DNA from: Pradoshia eiseniae
GTDB lineage: Bacteria > Bacillota > Bacilli > Bacillales > Pradoshiaceae
Reading direction: 5' to 3'
NCBI RefSeq assembly: GCF_002946355.1
Contig: NZ_PKOZ01000002.1
Coordinates: 124,001-188,000, forward strand
Length of the DNA stretch: 64,000 nucleotides
Shown here: in pieces, positions 9,267 through 17,171 of the stretch
Layout of the letters: each line of letters begins with the position of its first letter
Numbering within the stretch: position 1 is the stretch's first letter
Translations under genes and position numbers: made by a program
Notes under the pieces: model-generated
Told to the model about the DNA's origin: nothing
Database searches by the model: none
The model's input: only the letters and a program-made list of their open reading frames with translations

Positions 9267-10073
9267 TTATTTGAAGTTGCGATAAGCCCCATGCATGACA
9301 GGTCCGACAAATTCATTCAGCTTCCAGCCATGTTCAATGGCGGCAGAAATGAAGTTCTTTGCGGTTTCTAGCGCTTCTTCAACGGATTTCCCTTTCGCCA
9401 GTTCAGCGGTAATGGCAGCAGCTGTTGTGCAGCCTGCTCCATGAGTATAAGTCGTTTGCATTTTCTCAGATTCTAGGACGGTGAAGTTCTTGCCGTCGTA
9501 TACTAAGTCAATCGCCTTATCTTGGCCTTCGAGCTTCGTGCCGCCTTTAATTAAGACATATTTTGCACCTTGCTCATGAATGATCTGCGCTGCTTGCTGC
9601 ATTTCCTCAATTGTTGTGATAGGTCCGAGGCCTGAAAGCTGCCAAGCCTCGAAAAGGTTTGGCGTAACTACAGTCGCAAGCGGAAGAAGTAATTCGCGCA
9701 TGGCAACCGTGTTTTCTGGCATTAAGACTTCATCTGTTCCTTTACATACCATGACAGGGTCAATGACGACTTTATCCAGATTATATTCTTTGATTTTTTT
9801 AGCAGTTAGTTCAATGATATCCACAGTGCCCAGCATACCGGTTTTCATCGCATCAATTCCGGTTGAAAGAATTGTATCAAGCTGTGTCTCAACAATGGAT
9901 GTTTCTATTGGAAAAACATTATGGGACCAATCCTTAGGATCCATGGCAACAATGGAAGTGACAGCTGACATGCCATATACGCCTAATTCTTGGAATGTTT
10001 TCAGATCAGCCTGAAGACCGGCTCCGCCGCTGCTGTCAGATCCGGCAATTGTTAATGTCTTTTTTAAGCTCAT
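9267..10073 (-). CDS. pdxK: pyridoxal/hydroxymethylpyrimidine kinase of the PdxK-ThiD type
   Basis: A 268-residue ribokinase-fold kinase. SDSSGGAGLQADLKTF at the N-terminus and VVIDPVMVCKG mid-protein are ThiD-family motifs; THGAGCTTAAAITAELAKG holds the anion hole and the catalytic Cys/Asp region. In B. subtilis the closest match by eye is PdxK (YwdB), a ThiD-like enzyme that phosphorylates B6 vitamers, rather than the dedicated HMP kinase. Both substrates remain possible. The start at 10073 has AAGGAGG; an upstream Met at 10103 would add ten poorly conserved residues. No TPP riboswitch is visible upstream, which favours a B6 role. Confidence 0.88.
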   Translation of the reverse strand: MSLKKTLTIAGSDSSGGAGLQADLKTFQELGVYGMSAVTSIVAMDPKDWSHNVFPIETSIVETQLDTILSTGIDAMKTGMLGTVDIIELTAKKIKEYNLDKVVIDPVMVCKGTDEVLMPENTVAMRELLLPLATVVTPNLFEAWQLSGLGPITTIEEMQQAAQIIHEQGAKYVLIKGGTKLEGQDKAIDLVYDGKNFTVLESEKMQTTYTHGAGCTTAAAITAELAKGKSVEEALETAKNFISAAIEHGWKLNEFVGPVMHGAYRNFK

Positions 10074-10311
10074 TAGTCTTCTTTCCTCCTTCAAGTACAT
10101 CAAGCTATAAGATATACATTTAAATATATATCAAAACAAAAAGCGATGCACCTCAATCTTGTATAGTCTATTATATACCTTCCATTCCGTGGAAACGAAT
10201 TGTCTGCTTGCATAAGGATGGAATGATATAATTTTAAAAAAGAGTACTATTTGACAGGTTCACGTAAGAAGGGACGGGGTAAATGATAGGTTGTAAAAGG
10301 GGGTGGGGAAG

Positions 10312-10902
10312 ATGGAATGTACCGTCATCCTATTAGCTGGGGGGCAATCCAGCAGAATGGGCACGAATAAAGCGTTTCTTCAAATAGATGGAGAGACTGT
10401 CATCTCGCGTATCGTAAGGGAGGCGGAGCGGTTGGGCGGGGAGATCCTCCTAGTCACGAATCAGCCGGAAGAGTATGCCACCCTCCAATTGCCTCATGTC
10501 AGCGACATCCGTAAAGGAATGGGACCGCTCGCTGGATTGGAGGCTGGACTCATGGCTTCAAGGACAGAGCATAATCTTCTGCTTGCCTGTGATTTGCCTT
10601 TTTTTCAGGCGGAGACGGGGGAGAGATTGCTTATGCTTTTAAATCAATATGAGCTCGCTATCCCGCAGACGGATGGCAGGTGTCATCCTTTATGTGCGGC
10701 CTATCGAAAGTCACTTCTTCCAAAAGTGCAGAAAGCGCTTGATGCCGATCAAAGGCGGATGGCAACGCTGCTCGATGCAGCTAATGCGAAGCTTGTTGAG
10801 GGAGAAGATCCGCGCGTTTTCTTCAACATGAATACAATACAAGACTATCAATGGATGAAAAGGATACATAAGGGGGAAGGTCATGAAATTTCAGCTGACT
10901 GA
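10312..10902 (+). CDS. mobA: molybdenum cofactor guanylyltransferase
   Basis: A 196-residue nucleotidyltransferase that attaches GMP to molybdopterin to give MGD. The N-terminal LLAGGQSSRMGTNKA is the GTP-binding signature; LLLACDLPFF carries the metal-binding Asp; the RCHPLCAAYRKS segment is conserved in MobA. The ATG at 10312 follows a near-consensus AAAGGGGGTGG; an in-frame GTG at 10303 sits inside that site and is rejected. First gene of a four-gene operon with moaE, moaD and moeB; it overlaps moaE by 20 nt. Confidence 0.93.
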   Translation: MECTVILLAGGQSSRMGTNKAFLQIDGETVISRIVREAERLGGEILLVTNQPEEYATLQLPHVSDIRKGMGPLAGLEAGLMASRTEHNLLLACDLPFFQAETGERLLMLLNQYELAIPQTDGRCHPLCAAYRKSLLPKVQKALDADQRRMATLLDAANAKLVEGEDPRVFFNMNTIQDYQWMKRIHKGEGHEISAD

Positions 10903-11344
10903 TGAACCAATCAATGTCACAGATGTCATGAACAAGGTCATCCAAAGGGACGCTGGCGCTGTCACCTTGTTTGTTGGAACGGTGAGAGAACTGACCAACG
11001 GGAAGAAAACCTTGTACTTAATTTATGAAGCTTATGAAGAAATGGCGGTCAAGAAGCTCATTCAAATCGGCCAGGAGATTCAGGAGAAATGGGAAGGAGC
11101 AGACGTGGCTATCACGCATCGAACAGGTAAGCTCGATATTAGTGATATTGCTGTTGTCATCGCTGTTTCTACCCCTCACCGCCATGATGCCTATGAAGCT
11201 AGCCGTTACGCGATTGAACGAATTAAGGAAATCGTGCCAATTTGGAAGAAAGAGCATTGGGAGGACGGCGAGGAATGGGTCGGCAATCAGCTTGAGACTG
11301 TGAGCTATCCATCTGGAAAGCCTGGGAGGGAATCGAATGATTAA
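10883..11344 (+). CDS. moaE: molybdopterin synthase catalytic subunit
   Basis: A 153-residue MoaE. It pairs with thiocarboxylated MoaD to insert two sulfurs into cyclic pyranopterin monophosphate. Conserved elements: GAVTLFVGTVRELT (residues 25-38), YEAYEEMA, THRTGKL, the active-site STPHRHDAY, and the lysine motif IWKKEHWEDGE. The start overlaps the end of mobA and has AAGGGGGAAGG; the end overlaps moaD by 8 nt, indicating translational coupling. Confidence 0.95.
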   Translation: MKFQLTDEPINVTDVMNKVIQRDAGAVTLFVGTVRELTNGKKTLYLIYEAYEEMAVKKLIQIGQEIQEKWEGADVAITHRTGKLDISDIAVVIAVSTPHRHDAYEASRYAIERIKEIVPIWKKEHWEDGEEWVGNQLETVSYPSGKPGRESND

Positions 11345-11567
11345 TATCCTGTATTTTGCCAGTTTAAAAGAAGCAACGAAGCTTGACTCTGAACAGCTTG
11401 ATGCAGCCGGCAAAACGGTTTCTGAATTGAAGGCCATGATTATGGAGCGTCATGCTATCACGCTTGATGGGGCAATGACTGCGGTCAATGAAGAGTTTAC
11501 GGATGAAGGAACGGTTTTGAACGAGAGGGATACAGTCGCTTTCATTCCTCCTGTGAGCGGGGGCTGA
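11337..11567 (+). CDS. moaD: molybdopterin synthase sulfur-carrier subunit
   Basis: A 76-residue ubiquitin-fold sulfur carrier ending in the diglycine that is adenylated by MoeB and then thiocarboxylated. The C-terminal FIPPVSGG is the MoaD signature. It overlaps moaE by 8 nt and is followed 5 nt later by the moeB-type gene, consistent with the three acting together. Confidence 0.95.
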   Translation: MINILYFASLKEATKLDSEQLDAAGKTVSELKAMIMERHAITLDGAMTAVNEEFTDEGTVLNERDTVAFIPPVSGG

Positions 11568-11572
11568 TAGAG

Positions 11573-12589
11573 ATGGAGCGCTATTCAAGACAAGTGCTAT
11601 TTCCTCCAGTCGGAGAATCAGGACAGAACAAGATCAGCATGAAGCATGTACTCATCATTGGCGCGGGAGCACTCGGCTCAGCGCTCTCTGAAATGCTCGT
11701 TCGTGCAGGCATTAAAGCGCTGACCATAGTTGACCGGGATTACGTGGAGTATAGCAATCTTCAGCGCCAGCAGCTTTATACAGAACAGGATGCCGAGAAT
11801 CGAATGCCAAAGGCAGAGGCAGCAAGGCGGCGCCTGGAAATGGTTAATAGCGATGTGCAGATTAAAGCCATCGTAACTGATGCGACATCTGAAGTGATGG
11901 GACCATTAGTCATAAATGCTGATTTAATCCTAGATGCGACCGATAATTTTGAAACAAGAATGGTGATTAATGACCTCTCTCAAAAGCACAGGACTCCTTG
12001 GATTTATGGAGCCTGTGTCGGCAGCACTGGAATGTGCCTCACAATTCTCCCCGGGAAGACACCGTGCCTGAATTGCTTGATGAAATCTATTCCGATACAA
12101 GGCCTAACCTGTGACACTGGCGGCATTATCAGTCCGGCTGTCCAAATGGCAGCTGCCCATCAAATGGCAGAGGCGATAAAGATTCTTGTCGAAGATTACG
12201 AAGCAGTCCGGGAAGGACTCGTCTTCTTTGATCTATGGAATAATGATTATCAACAATTCAAAACCGGGAAGATGAAGAAGGACGGCTGCCTCTCCTGCGG
12301 AAGTAATCCGCAATATCCATTCCTTGAACGTGATAATGTCACCAAGACAGCCGTTTTATGCGGGCGGGATACAGTACAAGTGCGCCCGCCAAGGCATATG
12401 CGCCTGAATTTTGACACACTTGCTCGTCAGCTTATCCAAGGCGGCTACCAAGTGGATGGGAACGCTTTCTTGCTCAGTGTGCAAGGAGAGGGGAAGAGAA
12501 TCGTCCTTTTTCAAGATGGGCGCGCCCTCATCCATGAAACAAAGGATATCCATGAGGCAAAATCCATTTATCACCGTATTCTAGGCTAA
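11573..12589 (+). CDS. moeB: MoeB/ThiF-family adenylyltransferase
   Basis: A 338-residue E1-like enzyme that adenylates the C-terminal glycine of a sulfur carrier. The ATP-binding GAGALGS is at about residues 31-37; the catalytic region has ADLILDATDNFETR; two CxxC zinc pairs are seen (TPCLNC and GCLSC), with the conserved Cys in LTCDTGG. Position after moaD argues for MoaD activation, but ThiS is an alternative partner. It is longer than typical MoeB of about 250 residues because of a 90-residue C-terminal extension, as in the B. subtilis YrkA/ThiF-like long forms that lack a clear rhodanese Cys. It ends the operon at a strong terminator. Confidence 0.85.
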   Translation: MERYSRQVLFPPVGESGQNKISMKHVLIIGAGALGSALSEMLVRAGIKALTIVDRDYVEYSNLQRQQLYTEQDAENRMPKAEAARRRLEMVNSDVQIKAIVTDATSEVMGPLVINADLILDATDNFETRMVINDLSQKHRTPWIYGACVGSTGMCLTILPGKTPCLNCLMKSIPIQGLTCDTGGIISPAVQMAAAHQMAEAIKILVEDYEAVREGLVFFDLWNNDYQQFKTGKMKKDGCLSCGSNPQYPFLERDNVTKTAVLCGRDTVQVRPPRHMRLNFDTLARQLIQGGYQVDGNAFLLSVQGEGKRIVLFQDGRALIHETKDIHEAKSIYHRILG

Positions 12590-12593
12590 ACAG

Positions 12594-12626
12594 AAAGAGC
12601 TCCAGACGAATAGCCTGGAGCTCTTT
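12594..12626 (+). terminator. intrinsic terminator of the molybdopterin operon
   Basis: A perfect 12-bp stem (12594-12605 and 12615-12626) with a 9-nt loop and T run; it may also serve the convergent stress gene. Confidence 0.88.
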
Positions 12627-12656
12627 TATATAGAAAATGTTCATCCTCTGCGCACA

Positions 12657-13010
12657 TTACATTGTTTTCGTGTTATCTGTGTCAGCCGCTTGATTGGAGG
12701 CTACGACAACAACCTTGTGGTTGTCCAATGCTTCCTCATATTGGCCTGCTTCCATTTCAGAAAGTCCGAGTGACTCAAATTTACTGCGCAACTCATCACC
12801 GCGGGATTTGAATAGGTTGCCGACTGTTTCAAACAGGCCGGTTTCCTTTAGCCCAACAGAGCCGGAATCAGTTGCATCTGTTAAGTCCTTCGAAAAATCT
12901 TTATCGTGCGCAAATACATAAACATGATCTTTTGAAAAACCTTCTGATACTAATTGCTCTATCTTAGCTTTCGCTTGTACCGAATTCTCTACGACATGTA
13001 CGGAATACAT
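12657..13010 (-). CDS. YflT-like general stress protein (17M type)
   Basis: A 117-residue soluble protein. It starts MYSVHVVENSVQAKAKIEQLVSEGFSKDHVYVFAHD, the pattern of the heat-induced YflT domain in which an alpha-beta unit recalls an ACT-like fold. In B. subtilis this family belongs to the sigma-B general stress regulon; no mechanism is known. AAGGAGG precedes the ATG. It is monocistronic. I could not identify a clear sigma-B promoter upstream by eye. Confidence 0.75.
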   Translation of the reverse strand: MYSVHVVENSVQAKAKIEQLVSEGFSKDHVYVFAHDKDFSKDLTDATDSGSVGLKETGLFETVGNLFKSRGDELRSKFESLGLSEMEAGQYEEALDNHKVVVVASNQAADTDNTKTM

Positions 13011-13147
13011 TAAATCATCCTCCTTGTGTTTTTGGTACCTGTTAACAATGTTTCCACACTATGTATATATCCCGGAGGACAAATGGGTAAACATCAATAA
13101 TAGAAGTAAAATGGTCTTATTTAGTAACATAAAGGAGACAAGAAAAT

Positions 13148-13849
13148 ATGAACAAACCAATTTTCCAAAATGATTGGCAAGCTATTTTAGGCGAGGAATT
13201 TAAGAAGCCTTATTACCGTGAATTACGCCATTTTTTAAAAGAAGAATATGAGACAAAAACCATTTATCCAAAGAAAGAGGATATCTTTAATGCCCTTCAT
13301 TATACGAGCTATGAGAATGTCAAGGTCGTCCTCCTCGGACAAGACCCATACCATGGGCCAAACCAGGCGCATGGACTGAGTTTTTCTGTACAGCCAGGAG
13401 TGAAGGTACCGCCATCGCTTCGTAATATGTTCAAAGAGCTGCAGGATGACCTTGGAGTTCCGATTCCAGCTGATGGCTACTTGAAAAAATGGGCAGACGA
13501 AGGAGTCCTGCTCTTAAACACCGTGCTCACTGTCCGGGAAGGAGAAGCTCACTCCCATAAAGGAAAAGGGTGGGAGACCTTCACAGATGCCATTATCCAG
13601 TCGTTGAACGCAAAGGAAGAACCGGTCGTTTTTCTCCTTTGGGGAAGACCTGCGCAATCAAAATTGCCGCTCATTGATACCAATTCACATTATGTGCTCT
13701 CATCAGCTCACCCGAGTCCGCTCTCAGCCCGGCGCGGCTTCTTTGGAAGCAAACCATTCTCAAAAACCAATGAGCTTCTTAGGAAGGCCGGGCGTGGCGA
13801 AATAGACTGGTCACTACCGAGTGCACCGCTTGACCCTCCTGTGGTATGA
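13148..13849 (+). CDS. ung: uracil-DNA glycosylase
   Basis: A 233-residue family 1 UDG that removes uracil from DNA at the start of base excision repair. The active site [18 protein letters not shown] (about residues 64-81) has the catalytic Asp and Tyr; the minor-groove loop HPSPLSA with its catalytic His is near residue 190; LLLNTVLTV is the uracil-binding motif. AAAGGAG lies before the ATG. It begins the ung-ywdI-ywdK unit known from B. subtilis; ywdI follows with a 23-nt gap. Confidence 0.97.
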   Translation: MNKPIFQNDWQAILGEEFKKPYYRELRHFLKEEYETKTIYPKKEDIFNALHYTSYENVKVVLLGQDPYHGPNQAHGLSFSVQPGVKVPPSLRNMFKELQDDLGVPIPADGYLKKWADEGVLLLNTVLTVREGEAHSHKGKGWETFTDAIIQSLNAKEEPVVFLLWGRPAQSKLPLIDTNSHYVLSSAHPSPLSARRGFFGSKPFSKTNELLRKAGRGEIDWSLPSAPLDPPVV

Positions 13850-13872
13850 TGAAATTGAAGCGGGGTGAGTGT

Positions 13873-14151
13873 ATGGAAATCACATCAGAAGCCGTCCTTT
13901 CGAAGGCTGAGGAACTTATTCGGAGGGCGAAACAGACAAAAGGGGAAGAGCAGAAAGGCTATATCATTGCGGCCAAAAGCTTAATGGAGCTCCTCCTTTC
14001 AACCGAGACGAAGAAGGTCGCCGCGCCCGTGCAAGCGAGCCATCTTCCAATCGTGCAGCAGCCAATCACACAGCAAGGAACCGTCACACTTCCAAACGAA
14101 CAGCCCGTTCGATTGGATGACGCAAATGGAGATTCGTTATTTGACTTTTAG
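13873..14151 (+). CDS. ywdI: YwdI family protein (DUF5327)
   Basis: A 92-residue soluble protein with an N-terminal helical part (EAVLSKAEELIRRAKQ and a Lys-rich turn) and a Gln/Pro-rich C-terminal half ending in DSLFDF. It is recognised by position between ung and ywdK and by length. Function unknown. ATG 13873 with GGGGTGAG upstream is preferred over ATG 13846, which overlaps the ung stop but has no ribosome binding site. Confidence 0.75.
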   Translation: MEITSEAVLSKAEELIRRAKQTKGEEQKGYIIAAKSLMELLLSTETKKVAAPVQASHLPIVQQPITQQGTVTLPNEQPVRLDDANGDSLFDF

Positions 14152-14177
14152 TCTATAGATAAAGGGGAGAAAAGCAG

Positions 14178-14549
14178 ATGAAGACATTCATCATCATCGC
14201 TGCGGTTAACGCGGCCTTGGCTGTGGCATTAGGAGCCTTTGGAGCCCACGGCCTTGAGGGGAAAATAGCAGATAAGTATTTAGAAACATGGCAAACAGGT
14301 GTTCAGTATCAAATGTTTCATGCAGGAGGCTTGTTTGTAATCGGTCTTTTATGGAATCATTTATCCTCACATAATTTATTAAGCTGGTCTGGATGGGCTA
14401 TGCTTGCCGGCATTATTCTCTTCTCCGGCAGTCTCTATATCTTAAGCGTGAGCGGCATCTCGAAGCTCGGCATGATTACGCCATTGGGCGGGGTCGCATT
14501 TATCACTGCCTGGATCTTGATGATTGTCGCTGTGTACAAATATAGCTAA
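14178..14549 (+). CDS. ywdK: DUF423 family membrane protein YwdK
   Basis: A 123-residue membrane protein with four hydrophobic segments. The N-terminal ALGAFGAHGLEGK and the central YQMFHAGGL are the DUF423 signature, and GKLGMITPLGG-like KLGMITPLGG closes the last turn. Function unknown across bacteria. GGGGAG precedes the ATG, 26 nt after ywdI, so it belongs to the ung operon and is followed by its terminator. Confidence 0.9.
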   Translation: MKTFIIIAAVNAALAVALGAFGAHGLEGKIADKYLETWQTGVQYQMFHAGGLFVIGLLWNHLSSHNLLSWSGWAMLAGIILFSGSLYILSVSGISKLGMITPLGGVAFITAWILMIVAVYKYS

Positions 14550-14559
14550 AAGATGATAA

Positions 14560-14591
14560 AAGGGCTCCTTTCTGCATAGAAAGGAGCCCTT
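14560..14591. terminator. intrinsic terminator between ywdK and gerQ
   Basis: A perfect 14-bp inverted repeat (14560-14573 and 14578-14591) with a GCAT loop, T-rich to the right and A-rich to the left. It lies between convergent genes and can serve both. Confidence 0.88.
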
Positions 14592-14619
14592 GCTTTTTGT
14601 TTCGGAACCCTCCGAATCT

Positions 14620-15093
14620 TTACCTAGGAACCCCTCCGAACTCAGGAGCATATTCAATCTCCTCTTCAAAGGATGCATAATCTAAATAAATCAGCGGCAG
14701 CAAATAGCGCATTCCGGTTTGCGGGTCACTTAAAATCAGATGATCCCGTCCAGCTGCCTCAATAATACCCTTGAATAATTTCGTGTTATTCTCCTTAGCG
14801 CCCTCAAATGTCATGAATACAGACGCCAGCTTCCCTTTGTTCAGGCGCAGAATATTTTCGATGTACGACTGTTGCGGAGGAGAGCTGGCCCCTCCATTTG
14901 ATGTCGGTGACGTCTGGAATGAAGACCCAGATGGAGGCATCTGTCCCTGAGAAGGATACATGCTTGGCGGGGGCTGCTGTGGTTGCTGCTGCCTCGGCGC
15001 CCCGTTTTGAGCCATATAAGGATTGTAAGGAACTTGGTATCCTCCGTTAAAAGGACCGCCTCCCCCATAAGATGGTGAACCAGGTTGTTGCAT
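14620..15093 (-). CDS. gerQ: spore coat protein GerQ
   Basis: A 157-residue coat protein needed for CwlJ localisation and for germination by Ca-dipicolinate. The first 80 residues are low complexity, rich in Gln, Pro, Gly, Ser and Tyr. The C-terminal half from SYIENILRLNKGKLASVFMTFEG is the conserved GerQ domain. GerQ is crosslinked by transglutaminase in the coat; several Lys are in the C-terminal domain. AGGAGG precedes the ATG. It lies 22 nt after cwlJ, its functional partner, as in the B. cereus group rather than B. subtilis. Confidence 0.94.
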   Translation of the reverse strand: MQQPGSPSYGGGGPFNGGYQVPYNPYMAQNGAPRQQQPQQPPPSMYPSQGQMPPSGSSFQTSPTSNGGASSPPQQSYIENILRLNKGKLASVFMTFEGAKENNTKLFKGIIEAAGRDHLILSDPQTGMRYLLPLIYLDYASFEEEIEYAPEFGGVPR

Positions 15094-15115
15094 AGATAAA
15101 TCCTCCTTTGTCTAA

Positions 15116-15541
15116 TTAATCAAAAACAGTTGGGCAATCGGACTCAATAGGAGCAAAGAAGCAATGGTTTTTATAGCGGCCGGAGTTATACTGACCATAC
15201 CACTGAGATGGGCAATCGCCCTCTGGCCTGAAAAACCAAAGCGCATTTGTGGCGGGTCTAAATCGTTCTCCATTAATGACCCTTCTCGCCAAACGTATGT
15301 CACTTTCTCTGGCCCGCTGATAAAAATAACCCTTTTGAGTCGCTTCAAATCCGCCGGGATTCTGAAAAACCATCTGCGGAATGGTACGGATATTCACAAA
15401 ATCCAAGCATTCTCCCCGGACCCTGTTCACCCCTACATTCCCCACCATCAACATCCCAAGCTCTCCCTCACCCTCTGCCTCTGCCCTCATCAATCGGGCA
15501 AGTAACTTAACATCATCCTCAGTAGCTTGGATAACAGCCAA
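15116..15541 (-). CDS. cwlJ: spore cortex-lytic hydrolase CwlJ
   Basis: A 141-residue hydrolase of the SleB/CwlJ catalytic family, without the peptidoglycan-binding domain, which degrades spore cortex during germination. Conserved parts: LLARLMRAEAEGEGELGMLM with the catalytic Glu, QKGYFYQRAR, and LWFFRPEGDCPSQWY. The TTG at 15541 was chosen as start: AGAGGTG lies nine bases upstream and the product then begins MAVIQAT, like the family. An in-frame GTG at 15553 has no spaced site. It precedes gerQ in a two-gene unit. Confidence 0.92.
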   Translation of the reverse strand: MAVIQATEDDVKLLARLMRAEAEGEGELGMLMVGNVGVNRVRGECLDFVNIRTIPQMVFQNPGGFEATQKGYFYQRARESDIRLARRVINGERFRPATNALWFFRPEGDCPSQWYGQYNSGRYKNHCFFAPIESDCPTVFD

Positions 15542-15759
15542 GACTCGAAGCACCTCTTTTCTGATGAATTAAGTATTATGAAGTCATTGTCTTTAAGAAA
15601 AAAAGGCATGCTCACTAAAGAAAATTATGCAGAAGAAGACCAGCTTATGATAAAAAATTGAATGGGCTTTAAAGGAGATGAAGAATGCACGCCTTTTGAC
15701 TTGGGAACGCTAAGGGAGATCCCGTACCTGCATTGAGGGCTGTTTTATCTGTTACTGCT

Positions 15760-16123
15760 GGGAGAAGTCAAGTGATTCCCGCCTTTTGACCATGCAAAGG
15801 GTATGAAGGGTGGGGAAAGGGTGAGGTAAGTGTGGGAGAAGCCAGGCAATTCCCACCCATCACCCATGCAAAGGGTATGAAGGGTGGGAAAAGAGTGGTC
15901 AAAAGGTGGGAATCGTCAGAGAAAGCCCACCTTTCACCCATGCAAAGGGTATGAAGGGTGGGAAAAGGGTGGTCAAAAGGTGGGAATCGTCAGAGAAAGC
16001 CCACCTTCGCCCATGCAAAGGGTATGAAGGGTGGGAAAAGGGTGGTCAAAAGGTGGGAATAGGGTGGACCAAGCATGGGAGAAGTCAAGCAATCCCCACC
16101 TTTCACCCATACAAACGGCAAGA
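15760..16123. repeat. tandem repeat array 1 (hairpin-forming units of about 74 bp)
   Basis: The core CATGCAAAGGG recurs at 15791, 15865, 15939 and 16012 (spacing 74, 74, 73), and a degraded copy CATACAAA sits at 16108. Each unit has CCCACC and ACCC before the core and GGGT and GGGTGGG after it, so it can fold as a two-segment stem around an ATGCAAA loop. Linkers are of two kinds, TCGTCAGAGAAAGC and GGGAGAAGTCAAG-like. A second array of the same family is at 27560-27870. It lies between the cwlJ start and the hemQ end, both on the minus strand. Confidence 0.9.
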
Positions 16124-16164
16124 AAAGTGATCCAAACCTGTACCCTCGCCCAGCCCAATCCCAA

Positions 16165-16197
16165 CAAAAAAACACCCGCTTACAATTAAGCGGGTGT
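16165..16197 (-). terminator. intrinsic terminator of hemQ
   Basis: A perfect 10-bp stem (16172-16181 and 16188-16197) with an A run at 16165-16172 that forms the T tract on the minus strand. Confidence 0.88.
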
Positions 16198-16212
16198 CCT
16201 ATCAATACCTTA

Positions 16213-16962
16213 TCAAACCTTCAGAAATTGGCCGACTTTTTCTTCATCAAGCAAATTGCCGACAAAGAAGGAGCCAAATTCGCCGTAGCGGGCGCTGACT
16301 TCATCGAAGCGCATTTCGTAGACGAGTTTCTTGAACTGGAGAACATCGTCAGCGAATAGGGTGACGCCCCATTCGTAATCATCGAAGCCGACAGAGCCGC
16401 TGATGATTTGTTTGACCTTGCCGGCATATTGGCGGCCAATCATGCCGTGGGAGTACATGAGTTTCCGGCGTTCTTCCATGGAGAGCATGTACCAGTTGTC
16501 ATTGCCTTGGCGGCGCTTGTCCATCGGATAGAAGCAGACGTGCTTAGCTTTTGGCAAAATTGGGTATAGACGGGAACGGACATGCGGATTTTGGTATGGA
16601 TCTTCATCAGAGTCTTTGGCCATATAGTTGCTTAATTCCACGACGGATACGTACGAATGGGCCGGGATGGTGAAGTCGGCGAGCTTTGTTTTGTTGAATT
16701 CTGTTTCGATTTCGTTTAGTTCTTCCATCGTTGGACGCAAGAGCATCATCATGAAATCGGCTTTTTGCCCGACGATTGTATAGAGAGCGTGGCTGCCTTG
16801 TTGGTCAGCCTGCGTTTTGTTCCATTTTTCGACGAGGTCAAGGAATTCTTTGATAGCGGCAGTGCGCTCTTCGGCAGGGACCATTTTCCATGTACCCCAG
16901 TCGATTGTGCGGAAATCGTGTAAGCAATACCAGCCGTCCAATGTTTTTGCTGCTTCACTCAT
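16213..16962 (-). CDS. hemQ: coproheme decarboxylase HemQ/ChdC
   Basis: A 249-residue member of the chlorite dismutase-like fold that oxidatively decarboxylates coproheme III to protoheme, the last step of the Gram-positive heme pathway. The catalytic Tyr is at position 145 (FYPMDKRR) and the proximal heme His at 172 ([14 protein letters not shown]); both agree with the B. subtilis family. The N-terminal [12 protein letters not shown] is also characteristic. AGGAGA precedes the ATG. It is divergent from pta, the usual neighbour in Bacillus (ywfI-pta). Confidence 0.96.
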   Translation of the reverse strand: MSEAAKTLDGWYCLHDFRTIDWGTWKMVPAEERTAAIKEFLDLVEKWNKTQADQQGSHALYTIVGQKADFMMMLLRPTMEELNEIETEFNKTKLADFTIPAHSYVSVVELSNYMAKDSDEDPYQNPHVRSRLYPILPKAKHVCFYPMDKRRQGNDNWYMLSMEERRKLMYSHGMIGRQYAGKVKQIISGSVGFDDYEWGVTLFADDVLQFKKLVYEMRFDEVSARYGEFGSFFVGNLLDEEKVGQFLKV

Positions 16963-17071
16963 TGTTCAATCATCTCCTACTAGAATTTCGTTGATTGCTG
17001 TTTCTAATATATCATAATGATTCCAAAATTTTCTCTATTCGCGATTGTGTCAAATTCGTGAAAAAAGCAGC

Positions 17072-17085
17072 TGTATGCGTTTCCA
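17072..17085 (+). promoter_or_regulatory. candidate CcpA site (cre) upstream of pta
   Basis: TGTATGCGTTTCCA differs at one position from the cre consensus TGTAANCGNTNNCA. Its centre is about 64 bases before the predicted start of transcription, upstream of the promoter. That placement fits activation by CcpA, as known for B. subtilis pta. Confidence 0.6.
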
Positions 17086-17107
17086 GCAAAAAAATAGAAA
17101 AACCTAA

Positions 17108-17136
17108 ATGACAATCAGGTACGATAGTAGTATTCT
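17108..17136 (+). promoter_or_regulatory. sigma-A promoter of pta
   Basis: ATGACA (17108-17113), a 17-bp spacer and TATTCT (17131-17136); start of transcription expected near 17143, giving a leader of about 30 nt. Confidence 0.6.
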
Positions 17137-17171
17137 AAGTAGAGTGACATTTAGAGGAGGACATAAGTAAA

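Noticed and set aside
10074-10311. TPP riboswitch or other leader between pdxK/thiD and mobA
   Set aside because: No CTGAGA...ACCTGA-type elements are seen on either strand.
15760-16123. CRISPR array
   Set aside because: Units are similar over their whole length, without constant repeats separated by unique spacers, and no cas genes are near.
15906-16130. Plus-strand open frame in array 1 whose product repeats a RESPPFTHAKG-like peptide, and its counterparts at 27625-28311 and 27698-27886 in array 2
   Set aside because: The repeats are read through in one frame only by chance of unit lengths; 73- and 74-bp units shift frame, no ribosome binding site is present, and similarity between the two products follows from the shared DNA repeat.
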